Positions 1 to 6,934 of a stretch of 34,636 nt of DNA are shown piece after piece. Made by a program: the position numbers and the translations under genes. The notes below the pieces were generated by a model, which made no database searches, was not told the origin of the DNA, and saw only the letters and a list, made by a program, of their open reading frames with translations. This DNA comes from a virus, in the IMG/VR virus record IMGVR_UViG_3300012271_000033, positions 1 to 34,636 of that record, one strand, 5' to 3'. The first letter of the stretch is position 1. Each line of letters opens with the position of its first letter.

Positions 1-1
1 A

Positions 2-115
2 CAAAAGACAAAAAAAGCTATTGAGCTGCATAGGAATTTAGTAAAAAATGTAAATACTGAATTTATAGACTTAAAAAAAGATTTTGACAAAGAATTAATT
101 AAACCTAAATTTTAG
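2..115 (+). CDS. 3' end of an unidentified gene (partial)
   Basis: An open frame enters from the left edge and stops at TAG 113-115, giving the last 37 residues of a protein. The tail is lysine rich (it ends IKPKF) and has no recognisable motif. It lies 4 nt before the methyltransferase start, on the same strand, so the two are probably co-transcribed. Too little is present to assign a function. Confidence 0.5.
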   Translation, partial: QKTKKAIELHRNLVKNVNTEFIDLKKDFDKELIKPKF

Positions 116-119
116 AATT

Positions 120-1133
120 ATGAGCAAAGTAAAAGAGCAAATTATTACAGATCGTTACGCAATTTATAACAGCGACTGTATGTTAGTAATGCCAACCTTA
201 GAAAATGAAAGTATTGATTTATCGGTTTATTCGCCTCCATTTGCAGGATTGTATAATTACAGTTCTAGTGAAAACGACTTTAGCAATTGCGAATCAAAAG
301 AACAATTTTTAGAACAATATGAATTTCTAATAAAAGAAATTTCCAGGGTTACAAAAAAAGGACGTATAACCGCCGTTCATGCTACTGATATTTTTGATAA
401 TACTTGTAGGCTTTGGGATTTTCCAAACGAAATAATAAGGATCCATGCAAAGTATGGTTTTGAATATCGAAACAGAATTACAATATGGAAAGAGCCTTTA
501 AAAGTAAGAATGAGAACTATGGTTCAGTCTTTAATGCACAAATTTATAGTTGAAGATTCTACAAAATGTTTTACGGCTATGCCAGATTATGTTTTAGTTT
601 TTACTAAGAAAGGAGAAAATGAAGTACCAGTAACACATCCATTTGGAATAAATCACTATGCTGGAGAAATTCCAATATTACCAAACATTTTAAGAGCCTG
701 GAATAATGCAAACAATTCTAAATTAAACGCCGAACAACTTTGGGACCATTTGCAAACCATAAATGAAGATGATAAAATCACAAAACTTAATCATTATATA
801 TGGCAACGATACGCATCTAGTGTTTGGGATGATATTAGAATTGACAATGTACTACCGTTTAAAGATAGTAGAGAGGAGGACGATGAGAAGCACGTTCACG
901 CTTTGCAGTTAGATGTTATTGATCGAATAGTTGAATTATACTCAAATCCTGATGAAGTTGTTTTAACGCCATTTATGGGCGTTGGTAGTGAGGTTTATAG
1001 TCCTGTATCTATGGGAAGAAAAGCTATTGGAATTGAGTTAAAAGATAGTTACTTTAAGCAAGCGAAACTAAACATGAAAGACGCTGAAAAAAGATTCTAC
1101 GCAATACCAAAGCAAGAAAGTTTATTTGAATAA
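120..1133 (+). CDS. beta-class DNA methyltransferase
   Basis: A 337-aa S-adenosylmethionine-dependent DNA methyltransferase, probably modifying adenine N6 or cytosine N4 in phage DNA. The catalytic motif IV appears as SPPF at residues 38-41. The AdoMet-binding motif I (a TPFMGVGS variant of DPFxGxGT) comes near the C-terminus at about 283-290, followed by an acidic strand (GIELKDSYF). Motif IV before motif I is the beta-class order. SPPF is most usual in N4-cytosine enzymes but also occurs in N6-adenine ones, so the base is unresolved. No restriction endonuclease is adjacent, so a solitary, anti-restriction or regulatory role is likely (inference). It starts the early block and is followed closely by other plus-strand genes. 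The ATG at 120 is the only plausible start. Confidence 0.88.
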   Translation: MSKVKEQIITDRYAIYNSDCMLVMPTLENESIDLSVYSPPFAGLYNYSSSENDFSNCESKEQFLEQYEFLIKEISRVTKKGRITAVHATDIFDNTCRLWDFPNEIIRIHAKYGFEYRNRITIWKEPLKVRMRTMVQSLMHKFIVEDSTKCFTAMPDYVLVFTKKGENEVPVTHPFGINHYAGEIPILPNILRAWNNANNSKLNAEQLWDHLQTINEDDKITKLNHYIWQRYASSVWDDIRIDNVLPFKDSREEDDEKHVHALQLDVIDRIVELYSNPDEVVLTPFMGVGSEVYSPVSMGRKAIGIELKDSYFKQAKLNMKDAEKRFYAIPKQESLFE

Positions 1134-1140
1134 TCTAATT

Positions 1141-1157
1141 CCCCCGAATAAGGGGGG
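1141..1157 (+). promoter_or_regulatory. leader stem-loop before the 1174 gene
   Basis: CCCCC (1141-1145) can pair with GGGGG (within 1152-1157) around the loop GAATAA. The hairpin ends 16 nt before ATG 1174 and begins 7 nt after the methyltransferase stop. No T-run follows, so it is a poor intrinsic terminator. It is one of at least nine hairpins placed 14-18 nt before start codons in this window. Confidence 0.55.
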
Positions 1158-1173
1158 TATTAAAACTTTATAT

Positions 1174-1497
1174 ATGAAAAAAGTAATAATAGAAAGTCCT
1201 TACGCTGGAGATATAGAGAGGAATATAAAATATGCTAGAGCGTGTTTAAAAGATAGTTTAGATCGTAATGAAGCTCCACTAGTTAGCCATTTATTATACA
1301 CTCAAGAGGGAGTTTTAGATGATAGTATAAAAGCCGAAAGAATGAAAGGTATAAACGCTGGATTAGCTTGGATAGAATTTGCAGATATACACGTCTTTTA
1401 TATTGATTATGGAATGAGTAAAGGGATGGAATATGCCAGAGGTTTTTCTATGGGTTCTGGTGTAAAAGTGGAATACAGGAAGTTAGTACAATTATAA
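1174..1497 (+). CDS. nucleoside deoxyribosyltransferase-like small protein (DUF7768-like)
   Basis: A 107-aa protein starting MKKVIIESPYAGDIERN. The SPYxGDxxRNxxYA pattern near the N-terminus and the later GMSKGMEYA segment resemble the DUF7768/nucleoside 2-deoxyribosyltransferase-like fold common in phages, which may act on nucleotides or their derivatives (family-level inference; no activity is proven for such short forms). The open frame extends upstream to 1126 only through a non-ATG codon and the stem-loop, so ATG 1174 is taken as the start. It is followed 3 nt later by the primase-like gene, which suggests an operon for nucleotide and DNA metabolism. Confidence 0.65.
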   Translation: MKKVIIESPYAGDIERNIKYARACLKDSLDRNEAPLVSHLLYTQEGVLDDSIKAERMKGINAGLAWIEFADIHVFYIDYGMSKGMEYARGFSMGSGVKVEYRKLVQL

Positions 1498-1500
1498 ACC

Positions 1501-2349
1501 ATGTATAAAATCTCAATTTTTGAAAACGTAAGAAGCAATGTCCCTCATGATTATGATTTAGATGACTGGTTAAGGCACACCATAAGACCTAAAGGTAGAC
1601 TAAAGAAATCAATCGATAATTATAGGAGTACTTTTTCTAAAGAGGATAAAAAAGCTTTGCCATGCATTACCGTTTCCGCCAGGTTTACAAAGTGGCGTGA
1701 GGAAAAGAATATAGTCGAAAAAATGCCTTTTATTTGCTTAGACATCGATAGGAAGACGAATCAATGTATTAGTATGTTATTAGTCAAGGAGTTATTTATG
1801 AACCACCCCTGCTGCTATTATACAGGGTATAGCACTTCAATAGATGGTGTGTATGCCATAATGAAAATTAGCGATCCAGAAAAGTTGGATAAATATTTTG
1901 AATACTTTGAGGTCGCATTGAAAAAGATAGGAATAAACATTGATCAAAGTTGCAAAGATTACGCCCGTTTAAGATTTTTTAGTTTTGACTCCGAAGCATA
2001 TCACAACACAGAAGCTAAAGCATTAAAACTACCAAAAAAAGCAGCAAGGGGAGATTATACAAATCAAACAATAACAAGCGAAAGCGAAAAAGTGGAGAAG
2101 CTTATAAATGTTTTAACCACAAATTCTTTAGATATCACCTCAAATTATGAAGATTGGATTAAAATTGCTGGCGCCTTAAATAGCGAATTTGGAGAAAATG
2201 GACGGGGTTATTTTCACACTATAAGTAAATACCATGAAAATTATACTTTTGAAAAAGCCGATAAAAAATATGATAGTTGTAGTAAAATGAATAAAACAAG
2301 CCTAGGAAGTTTATTTAAAATTGCAAGTGATTACGGAGCTAGGTATTAA
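1501..2349 (+). CDS. primase-like protein (BT4734-type N-domain plus PriCT-2-like C-domain)
   Basis: A 282-aa protein of two parts. Residues about 45-190 resemble the BT4734/BF3469-like domain found in Bacteroidetes VirE/primase proteins: an acidic strand at ICLDID, a YTGYSTS..GVYAI strand pair, and a DxSCKDYARLRFFSFD segment recalling archaeo-eukaryotic primase cores (D-x-S...R...S). Residues about 215-282 resemble a primase C-terminal PriCT-2 domain (YEDWIKIAGAL...Y.FEKADKKYDSC..., ending LFKIASDYGA). It probably works at replication initiation or priming on phage DNA. No fused SF3 or DnaB helicase is present, so the helicase role must be supplied elsewhere, perhaps by the SF2 gene near 10.2 kb or by the host. 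Confidence 0.72.
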   Translation: MYKISIFENVRSNVPHDYDLDDWLRHTIRPKGRLKKSIDNYRSTFSKEDKKALPCITVSARFTKWREEKNIVEKMPFICLDIDRKTNQCISMLLVKELFMNHPCCYYTGYSTSIDGVYAIMKISDPEKLDKYFEYFEVALKKIGINIDQSCKDYARLRFFSFDSEAYHNTEAKALKLPKKAARGDYTNQTITSESEKVEKLINVLTTNSLDITSNYEDWIKIAGALNSEFGENGRGYFHTISKYHENYTFEKADKKYDSCSKMNKTSLGSLFKIASDYGARY

Positions 2350-2367
2350 TAACAAACACGATTTACA

Positions 2368-2520
2368 ATGAAAAAAAAACTCTACAAATTAGGCAAGTAT
2401 CTTGCAAAAAAGTACTGCCCTCACACAAACACAGAACTCGTTTATATGTGTTGTCAAGACAGATATTATCACGACAGATGCAGGGAATGTAAAAAAGATA
2501 TTTATACAGGAATGTTATAG
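2368..2520 (+). CDS. 50-aa Cys/His-rich small protein
   Basis: A short ORF, ATG 2368 to TAG 2518-2520, with a lysine-rich N-terminus. Its Cys/His pattern is Cys17, His19, Cys28-Cys29, His35, Cys38 and Cys41 (the last two within CRECKKD). The spacing would allow a single small zinc knuckle. It lies 18 nt after the primase-like gene and 10 nt before the next ORF, on the same strand. No family is recognised; a nucleic-acid-binding accessory factor is only a guess from the zinc-ligand pattern. Confidence 0.5.
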   Translation: MKKKLYKLGKYLAKKYCPHTNTELVYMCCQDRYYHDRCRECKKDIYTGML

Positions 2521-2530
2521 AAAAATAATC

Positions 2531-2791
2531 ATGGATCATAAAATAGAATTAAAACTAAGAATTGCAACCTCTAATGATTTTATAGAACTTAGCCATTATA
2601 AAGCAGATAGAAAAAGCAAAGTTTTTAAGCTAAGAATAGGTCAGCCGTTTTGGTGTATTAATTCTAAAGGAGTAATTGAGCAAAAAAACTATTGCACTAA
2701 AGAAGGGATGGACAAAGTTCAGTTTAAAATATTATTGATGCATGAGCAAATTTTAGTTTGCGATATTGAGGATGGATTAATTAAAACTTAA
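2531..2791 (+). CDS. hypothetical protein, 86 aa
   Basis: The protein begins MDHKIELKLRIATSND and alternates strand-like hydrophobic stretches with lysines, which predicts a small beta-rich fold. The open frame runs upstream to 2402 only through the preceding small gene in another frame, so ATG 2531, preceded by an A-rich context (AAAAATAATC), is taken as the start. It ends 10 nt before the first TTTGTTAA-type promoter, closing the first early transcription unit. No family recognised. Confidence 0.55.
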   Translation: MDHKIELKLRIATSNDFIELSHYKADRKSKVFKLRIGQPFWCINSKGVIEQKNYCTKEGMDKVQFKILLMHEQILVCDIEDGLIKT

Positions 2792-2801
2792 TTCTTAAAA
2801 C

Positions 2802-2845
2802 TTTGTTAATAGTAGTTTTCAAAGCTTTTAATTAATTTATATTTG
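2802..2845 (+). promoter_or_regulatory. early promoter P1 (TTTGTTAA-N28-TATATTTG)
   Basis: TTTGTTAA is at 2802-2809 and TATATTTG, matching the Bacteroidetes -7 consensus TAnnTTTG, at 2838-2845; the gap is exactly 28 bp. A GTTTTCAAAGC segment lies in the expected -33 zone. The leader shares GTAATTAAAA with copies P5 and P6. It lies 24 nt before ATG 2870. Confidence 0.75.
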
Positions 2846-2869
2846 TAATGTAATTAAAAATAACAGATC

Positions 2870-3103
2870 ATGAAAATTAAAGCAAAAGATTTAAAGATAG
2901 GACAAGATGTAAAATTTGGAAATCACTGGATTAAAATTGAAAATTTAATTAAAGGTTTTCAGAAAAATGGAAAAGGTTTTTTTCAAATATGCGGAACTGT
3001 TTATGAGGGAAAAATAAAAGACGTTAATGGTAATAGAAAAATAGAATCTTACTACAGTAATTCTAATTACGCAAAATTGGAAACTTTAGTAACTATAAGA
3101 TAA
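2870..3103 (+). CDS. hypothetical protein, 77 aa (promoter module 1)
   Basis: A small basic protein starting MKIKAKDLKIGQDVKFGN, with alternating strands and a glycine-rich centre suggesting an SH3-like or OB-like beta-barrel (inference from composition). It is the first gene after promoter P1 and is followed 11 nt after its stop by a GGGG/CCCC hairpin, then by the recombinase gene. The same promoter, small-ORF, hairpin and next-gene order recurs at 6.0, 12.0 and 24.3 kb with unrelated small proteins. Function unknown. Confidence 0.65.
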   Translation: MKIKAKDLKIGQDVKFGNHWIKIENLIKGFQKNGKGFFQICGTVYEGKIKDVNGNRKIESYYSNSNYAKLETLVTIR

Positions 3104-3114
3104 ATAAACCAAAC

Positions 3115-3130
3115 GGGGTTTAACCGCCCC
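3115..3130 (+). promoter_or_regulatory. leader stem-loop before the recombinase gene
   Basis: AAC precedes GGGG (3115-3118), which can pair with CCCC (3127-3130). The hairpin ends 17 nt before ATG 3148. The element AACGGGG...CCCC recurs at 6356, 12259 and 24627. There is no T-run downstream, so an RNA leader function is favoured over termination. Confidence 0.6.
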
Positions 3131-3147
3131 AATAAAACCACATAAAA

Positions 3148-3699
3148 ATGTCACAAGAAATAACAGCAGAATACAGATTTGCAAATCACAAAGAATGGAA
3201 GGAAGCAATGCAAGAAGCTCCAAATCCAAAATGGATAAAAACCAGAGATTTATCTGGTAATAAATCTAGCAGTTACATTCCTGTCGGAGTGCAAGAGGCT
3301 TTGGCCGATCTTTTTTTTAGAGAATTTGATATTATAGACACACAAATTGAAGTTAACGGAAACCAGATTTTAGCTCAGGTTAAAATAAATGTTCTTCCAG
3401 ATTATCCACACGCAGAACATAGAACCATTTCCGGAGTAGCTGCAAGGGTTATGACCAAAGCGGGTAACTCATTAGAGTACGGAGCCAGATCAGCAAAGAA
3501 CGCAGCCAAAAGCGAAGCATTAACAGACTTTTCAAACATTTTTGGAAGAAACTTAAACAGGGATTTTGCAAATGATTTTTCTTATAGTAAAGCAAAGAAA
3601 AAAGAAGAGCCAAAGCAAACAAGGGGAAACGAAAACCCAATCAGTCAAGAAAATAATAACCTAAACCATAAAAACGATGCTACAGCTAAAACAGCCTAA
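3148..3699 (+). CDS. putative single-strand annealing recombinase (Rad52/ERF-like)
   Basis: A 183-aa protein. Residues about 25-140 contain strands followed by an alanine-rich helix (GARSAKNAAKSEALTDFSNIFGRN) similar in layout to the conserved helix of Rad52/Sak/ERF annealing proteins, where an AxxxAxxDALxRxxxxFG-like pattern is usual. The tail from about 147 is lysine/glutamate/asparagine rich and probably disordered. The assignment leans on context: a YqaJ-type exonuclease follows with a 23-nt overlap, and phage annealases and exonucleases are classically paired to repair ends and recombine phage DNA. An SSB lies 1 kb downstream. Exact family uncertain. The start ATG 3148 has an A-rich context (CATAAAA). 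Confidence 0.55.
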   Translation: MSQEITAEYRFANHKEWKEAMQEAPNPKWIKTRDLSGNKSSSYIPVGVQEALADLFFREFDIIDTQIEVNGNQILAQVKINVLPDYPHAEHRTISGVAARVMTKAGNSLEYGARSAKNAAKSEALTDFSNIFGRNLNRDFANDFSYSKAKKKEEPKQTRGNENPISQENNNLNHKNDATAKTA

Positions 3700-4483
3700 A
3701 CAAAGCAGCATTAGTTTTAATTTACCAGATTCAGAACCGCAAATAAAGCCCCTTCAAAGAACGAAAGATTGGCATAATAAAAGGCTTGGGAACTGGACTG
3801 GGAGCAAAATTAAAGATATAATGGCGTGTAGTCCAAAAGGCGCTAGAATGTCATGGTCAGATGATGCTAAAGTTTACGAATTTTCAAAAGGCGCTATTAA
3901 ATATGTTTACAGCCGCGCTATGGAGCGAAAAACCCAAAGATACATTGACGGCGCCTCAACAAAGGAAATGGATTACGGAACCAAGGTGGAGCCGTTTATT
4001 TGCAAAATTGGAGAGGATTTAATTGGTCAAAAAATTAAAGAAGTTGATTTCATTACCCATCCAGAAATTACAACATTAGGAGCCTCAAGCGATGGGATTA
4101 CAGCGGATGGAAAATTTGTGATAGAAATTAAAGCTTGCATAAACTGGGGGACGCATTATGAAAGGACGTTCGATTTGCTAAATGAAAAAAGCCAAGACTT
4201 TTGGCAAGTGCAAAATGAAATGTTGGTTTGGGGAGTTGATAAATGTTATTATTTAATTGCCGAGCCGCCACATTCTATCTGGCCATATTTAAAAGATGAA
4301 AAAGTATTTGAAGATTTTGAAAAAGAATGTAAAGTTGATTTTCAAGTTGTAAATGCTTCAAAATTTCATCAAAACGCATTATTAAAAAGAATAGAAATAG
4401 TCGAGTCTACCTGCGGCAAATGGATACAGGAGGGAGGAGATTTAAACACAATATTTTATGAGCAAATCGATGAAAAAAGATAG
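3677..4483 (+). CDS. YqaJ-type (lambda Exo-like) exonuclease
   Basis: A 268-aa PD-(D/E)xK nuclease, expected to resect double-stranded DNA ends so the upstream annealase can load. Visible core: RTKDWHNKRLGNWTGSKI near residue 28-45, where YqaJ proteins carry their R..(W/E)...R...G.S/T signature; GTKVEPF with Glu105; GASSDG with Asp139; VIEIK with Glu150 and Lys152; and FWQVQNEM with Gln167. These match the metal-binding and catalytic residues of the YqaJ/lambda exonuclease fold, and the length is normal for the family. The start overlaps the annealase end by 23 nt, which suggests translational coupling. A 51-aa ORF overlaps its 3' end. Confidence 0.85.
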   Translation: MLQLKQPKQSSISFNLPDSEPQIKPLQRTKDWHNKRLGNWTGSKIKDIMACSPKGARMSWSDDAKVYEFSKGAIKYVYSRAMERKTQRYIDGASTKEMDYGTKVEPFICKIGEDLIGQKIKEVDFITHPEITTLGASSDGITADGKFVIEIKACINWGTHYERTFDLLNEKSQDFWQVQNEMLVWGVDKCYYLIAEPPHSIWPYLKDEKVFEDFEKECKVDFQVVNASKFHQNALLKRIEIVESTCGKWIQEGGDLNTIFYEQIDEKR

Positions 4484-4613
4484 AAAAAAGAGAAAGTGCC
4501 GCTTCATTGAGGCTAACGAAATTTGTAAATCTTTAGGTTATAAAAGTAGCTTAGACTACATTGAGAAAAGAGGAGTTTACGAGTTTAGGAGAAATATTAA
4601 GCCTCGACTATAA
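4458..4613 (+). CDS. 51-aa basic small protein
   Basis: The ORF starts at ATG 4458 inside the exonuclease 3' end (26-nt overlap) and stops at TAA 4611-4613. Its N-terminus is very basic (MSKSMKKDRKKRKCRF). The rest, FIEANEICKSLGYKSSLDYI, looks like a short helix-turn-helix of the excisionase/MerR type. A small DNA-binding protein is plausible but unproven. The overlap suggests translational coupling to the exonuclease. Confidence 0.5.
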   Translation: MSKSMKKDRKKRKCRFIEANEICKSLGYKSSLDYIEKRGVYEFRRNIKPRL

Positions 4614-4655
4614 TGGCAAGGGACTTATCTCTTACCTTAGGATAACTATTAAAAC

Positions 4656-4699
4656 TTTGTTAATATTAATAGTTAAACATTGTATTAATATTATATTTG
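4656..4699 (+). promoter_or_regulatory. early promoter P2 (drives SSB)
   Basis: TTTGTTAA is at 4656-4663 and TATATTTG at 4692-4699, with an exact 28-bp gap as in the other five copies. The zone between them is more A/T rich (AGTTAAAC in the -33 zone). The promoter stands 46 nt before the SSB start and follows a 42-bp gene-free stretch. Confidence 0.75.
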
Positions 4700-4715
4700 T
4701 TAAAAATTAACAACC

Positions 4716-4729
4716 GAGCAAATCAGCTC
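4716..4729 (+). promoter_or_regulatory. leader stem-loop before ssb
   Basis: GAGC (4716-4719) pairs with GCTC (4726-4729) around the loop AAATCA. It ends 16 nt before ATG 4746. Because it lies just after promoter P2 with no gene upstream in the transcript, it must act as a leader element if it acts at all, not as an intergenic terminator. Confidence 0.5.
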
Positions 4730-4745
4730 AAAAAACAATAATCAA

Positions 4746-5186
4746 ATGTCACAAAGAACACTAAATGGAACCATCGCACTAGATCGATTAATATCGGTGA
4801 TGATGAAGAAAAAAAACAAAGCTGGAGAAATTATTGAGGGGATATTCATCCCTTTAGAGCTTAACAAATTGGAAAAAGTTTCTTATGAAACTCAAAGCGG
4901 AACTGTTAATGAAATACAGTTGCCAATCAGAGTCATTGTAAAAGACACAAGCGACGCAAAAGGTCAGGACGGATTTATAACTAAAGCGATTGGCTCAAAA
5001 ACCTACAAAGCGGCTACTTCTGCAGAACAGGAGGCTTTTAAAGATTACAACAACGAAGCGACCAAAAAGTTGACTCCGATCTTAGGTAATATTAAAGATT
5101 TTTCTGGAGGCGGTGCTAAAGCAAATAATACCCAAGTAGTATCCGATGACGTTGTTGATGCTGACAATGACGACTTACCATTCTAA
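4746..5186 (+). CDS. ssb: single-stranded DNA-binding protein with SSB-type C-terminal tip
   Basis: A 146-aa protein. Residues 1-110 are strand rich, compatible with an OB fold (GTIALDRLISVMM..., LPIRVIVKD, GFITKAIGSKTY). A Gly/Asn/Ser linker follows, then an acidic tail ending DADNDDLPF. A terminal acidic DDLPF/DDIPF tip is the SSB protein-interaction tail that docks replication and repair enzymes. It would coat ssDNA made by the exonuclease and helicase. The sequence is far from canonical SSB, so it may be a phage functional analogue. It has its own promoter (P2) and leader hairpin. The stop is 1 nt before the next ATG (5188). Confidence 0.75.
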   Translation: MSQRTLNGTIALDRLISVMMKKKNKAGEIIEGIFIPLELNKLEKVSYETQSGTVNEIQLPIRVIVKDTSDAKGQDGFITKAIGSKTYKAATSAEQEAFKDYNNEATKKLTPILGNIKDFSGGGAKANNTQVVSDDVVDADNDDLPF

Positions 5187-5187
5187 G

Positions 5188-5652
5188 ATGGAAAAAAGCA
5201 GCAAAGGGGGGGTAAACGCTCCAAAAAAGCAATCGGAAGATCAATTACAATCTTCAATAGTAAGAAAGTTCTCAGAGCTGCACCCCGAAAAACGGGGGCA
5301 GCTTTTTCACGTTGCTAATGAAAGAAATCATGCCTTGCAAGCAATGCAGGCTAGAAGCAAAGGAATATTCCCTGGGGTTGCGGATCTTATTTACATTGAT
5401 TTAAAATCAATGTTTCAGCCCAGAATTTTGGGAATAGAATTAAAAACGCCGGGGAGCAGCCACAAAGTTGATACGGTGCGCCAGCAAGTCGAATGGGGAG
5501 AAATCTTAGAGAAAAACGGCGGGACATGGAGATTATGTGACAATATAGACGATGCTATGTATTGCATTAACGGATTTTATGAAGGATTTACCACCCAAGA
5601 GGTAAGAGAAAAATTAGCCAATAACGGCAATAAAAAAACTATTAAATTTTAG
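5188..5652 (+). CDS. VRR-NUC domain nuclease
   Basis: A 154-aa protein of the VRR-NUC (PD-(D/E)xK) family, which includes Holliday-junction-resolvase-like phage proteins. Visible core: SEDQLQSSIVRKFSELHP (N-terminal helix with Glu), HVANERNH, the GVADLIYI strand with the metal-binding Asp, GIELKTPGSSH carrying the E-x-K pair, and QVEWGEILEKNGG. The length is normal for a stand-alone VRR-NUC. A longer frame begins at 5146 inside ssb, but ATG 5188, 1 nt after the ssb stop, is preferred because the extra residues are just the out-of-frame ssb tail. It probably resolves or trims recombination intermediates made by the annealase and exonuclease. Confidence 0.85.
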   Translation: MEKSSKGGVNAPKKQSEDQLQSSIVRKFSELHPEKRGQLFHVANERNHALQAMQARSKGIFPGVADLIYIDLKSMFQPRILGIELKTPGSSHKVDTVRQQVEWGEILEKNGGTWRLCDNIDDAMYCINGFYEGFTTQEVREKLANNGNKKTIKF

Positions 5653-5658
5653 AAACAC

Positions 5659-5671
5659 CGGCATCCAGCCG
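5659..5671 (+). promoter_or_regulatory. leader stem-loop before the 5686 gene
   Basis: CGGC (5659-5662) pairs with GCCG (5668-5671) around ATCCA. It ends 14 nt before ATG 5686 and is followed by an A-run, not a T-run. It fits the recurring hairpin-to-start spacing of this window. Confidence 0.5.
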
Positions 5672-5685
5672 AAAAAAAAGAAACC

Positions 5686-6024
5686 ATGAGTTTAAAAGAA
5701 AAAATACAGGACATTTTAGATGTTAATGAAAACGAATCTATTATTATTGATTTGATTAAAAACGAAATTAAGCACTTCAAGAGAGACACGAATAGGGTCA
5801 GGTATGACTTACAAGAGTACTATGATGACGTGATCACAAATCGCAACGAATTAGCTCAAGCGATAGCCATTAAAGGCTTAAGTGAAAAGATTATTTATGC
5901 AAAGATTTACGGTCATGAAGTTAGAGGTTTTAATCCTGCTAATGAAAACACGGAGCTAACTAAAAAAATCTGTTTAGCTTTAAAGTGTAAAAGAGAGGAT
6001 ATAATTAAAAAGGTTGTTTCTTAA
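5686..6024 (+). CDS. hypothetical protein, 112 aa
   Basis: A mostly helical charged protein (MSLKEKIQDILDVNENESII...). The central HFKRDTNRVRYDLQEYYDDV segment is rich in Arg and Tyr, and the C-terminal half (NENTELTKKICLALKCKREDIIKK) resembles a small helical DNA-binding or adaptor module. It follows the VRR-NUC gene by 33 nt with a hairpin between. Its stop is 3 nt before the conserved element of promoter P3, so it ends the second early unit. No family recognised. Confidence 0.6.
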   Translation: MSLKEKIQDILDVNENESIIIDLIKNEIKHFKRDTNRVRYDLQEYYDDVITNRNELAQAIAIKGLSEKIIYAKIYGHEVRGFNPANENTELTKKICLALKCKREDIIKKVVS

Positions 6025-6027
6025 AGT

Positions 6028-6071
6028 TTTGTTAATAGTAGTTTTTGAAGCTTTTGTTGGTTGTATATTTG
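6028..6071 (+). promoter_or_regulatory. early promoter P3 (TTTGTTAA-N28-TATATTTG)
   Basis: TTTGTTAA is at 6028-6035 and TATATTTG at 6064-6071, 28 bp apart. GTTTTTGAAGC in the middle supplies a TTG about 16 bp before the -7 box, close to the usual -33 element. The leader GTACAAGCAATAAAGCTAAA is identical to that of P4 at 12.0 kb. Confidence 0.78.
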
Positions 6072-6103
6072 TACAAGCAATAAAGCTAAAAAAAATAAAA
6101 GCT

Positions 6104-6346
6104 ATGAATACTCAAAAATTAACAATAACAGGAATAAACTTAGATACAAATAAAAATGTAAGCTTTACAATAAAAGCTTCTAATCATTATATGTTAGCTA
6201 AAAAATATTTAGAAGTTGTAAACCCTTTACATATTGAGGATTGGAATTTAGAAAATAACGAATGGAATTGCGGAAACAAAGGAATGAACGCTGGAGCTTA
6301 TTTATGTGAAACAATGGAACAGTTAAGCGGATTAAAATTAAACTAA
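6104..6346 (+). CDS. hypothetical protein, 80 aa (promoter module 2)
   Basis: The protein starts MNTQKLTITGINLDTNKN and has a strand-rich first half and a NEWNCGNKGMNAGAYL centre. A longer frame to 6014 exists, but its extra codons are promoter P3 and the leader, so ATG 6104 is the real start. It is the first gene after P3 and is followed by a GGGG/CCCC hairpin 9 nt past the stop. It occupies the same module position as the small genes at 2870, 12033 and 24359 but shows no evident similarity to them. Function unknown; small early phage proteins at such positions often act on host targets (inference). Confidence 0.62.
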   Translation: MNTQKLTITGINLDTNKNVSFTIKASNHYMLAKKYLEVVNPLHIEDWNLENNEWNCGNKGMNAGAYLCETMEQLSGLKLN

Positions 6347-6355
6347 AAAACAAAC

Positions 6356-6371
6356 GGGGCCTAGCCACCCC
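6356..6371 (+). promoter_or_regulatory. leader stem-loop before the 6387 gene
   Basis: AAC precedes GGGG (6356-6359), which pairs with CCCC (6368-6371); an internal GGC/GCC alternative also exists. It ends 15 nt before ATG 6387. The flanks AAACGGGG...CCCCTTTAAAAC are nearly the same as at 12259. Confidence 0.6.
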
Positions 6372-6386
6372 TTTAAAACCTAAATC

Positions 6387-6623
6387 ATGAAACAAGAAAG
6401 CACCCCAACACCTCAACCACCAAAAAAAGATTTTATTGATCAAATCGCAGATGTATTGCTTTTAAATCTAAAAGCCAATACAGATGATAAAAGTATGAGT
6501 TATGAATTAGCTCTTAAAGTAGATCCTGGATCAATTACGTTATCCAAGCTTAGAAAAATTCTAGCTTTAGCGGGCATTAAAGAAATCACTATTGATAACT
6601 TAACTATAAAAATAATTAACTGA
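6387..6623 (+). CDS. hypothetical protein, 78 aa
   Basis: The protein has a proline-rich N-terminus (STPTPQPPKKDF), then a helical and strand body ending ITIDNLTIKIIN. Its stop TGA overlaps the next ATG (TGATG at 6621-6625). This is the first link of a tightly coupled four-gene string (6387, 6623, 6934, 7410) ending in the SMC-like ATPase, so a role with that ATPase is plausible. No family recognised. Confidence 0.6.
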   Translation: MKQESTPTPQPPKKDFIDQIADVLLLNLKANTDDKSMSYELALKVDPGSITLSKLRKILALAGIKEITIDNLTIKIIN

Positions 6624-6934
6624 TGGGAGTTTACGAAGCAATAAGAGCGGGAAACGGAGTTTTAAGTTTTTTAAACGCAAACGAAAGCAAAATTGATATT
6701 GGCAAGCCTAAAACGAAAAGCCATAGTCAACAAGAAATTCATTTAAATAATCTAATTATTAAGTTTGGCGAAGACAATGAAATTAAAATGATAAGAAATA
6801 ACTCCCCTAAATACAAGGGCAATTTTTCTCCATTTTTTAGTAATTGCATAGAAGTTCAAAATAATTGGGTTTTATTTAGAAAATGGATTTTTGAAAATTA
6901 CAGCAAAGAATTAACCTTAAAAACAATTAACTAA
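6623..6934 (+). CDS. hypothetical protein, 103 aa
   Basis: The protein starts MGVYEAIRAGNGVLSFLNANES and has a central basic, asparagine-rich part and an aromatic C-terminal part (NNWVLFRKWIFENYSKE). It overlaps the previous stop by TGATG and the next start by TAATG, indicating translational coupling within the ATPase operon. No recognised family. Confidence 0.6.
   Translation: MGVYEAIRAGNGVLSFLNANESKIDIGKPKTKSHSQQEIHLNNLIIKFGEDNEIKMIRNNSPKYKGNFSPFFSNCIEVQNNWVLFRKWIFENYSKELTLKTIN

Noticed and set aside
3449-3640. Antisense ORF in the recombinase gene
   Set aside because: Fully inside a better supported plus-strand gene, with no start context or partner gene.
5146-5187. Longer VRR-NUC start inside ssb
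   Set aside because: The extra residues are only the ssb tail read out of frame; ATG 5188 stands 1 nt after the ssb stop.
6014-6103. A membrane-like N-terminal extension of the 6104 gene
   Set aside because: The extension is the translation of promoter P3 and its leader; ATG 6104 follows the promoter at normal distance.
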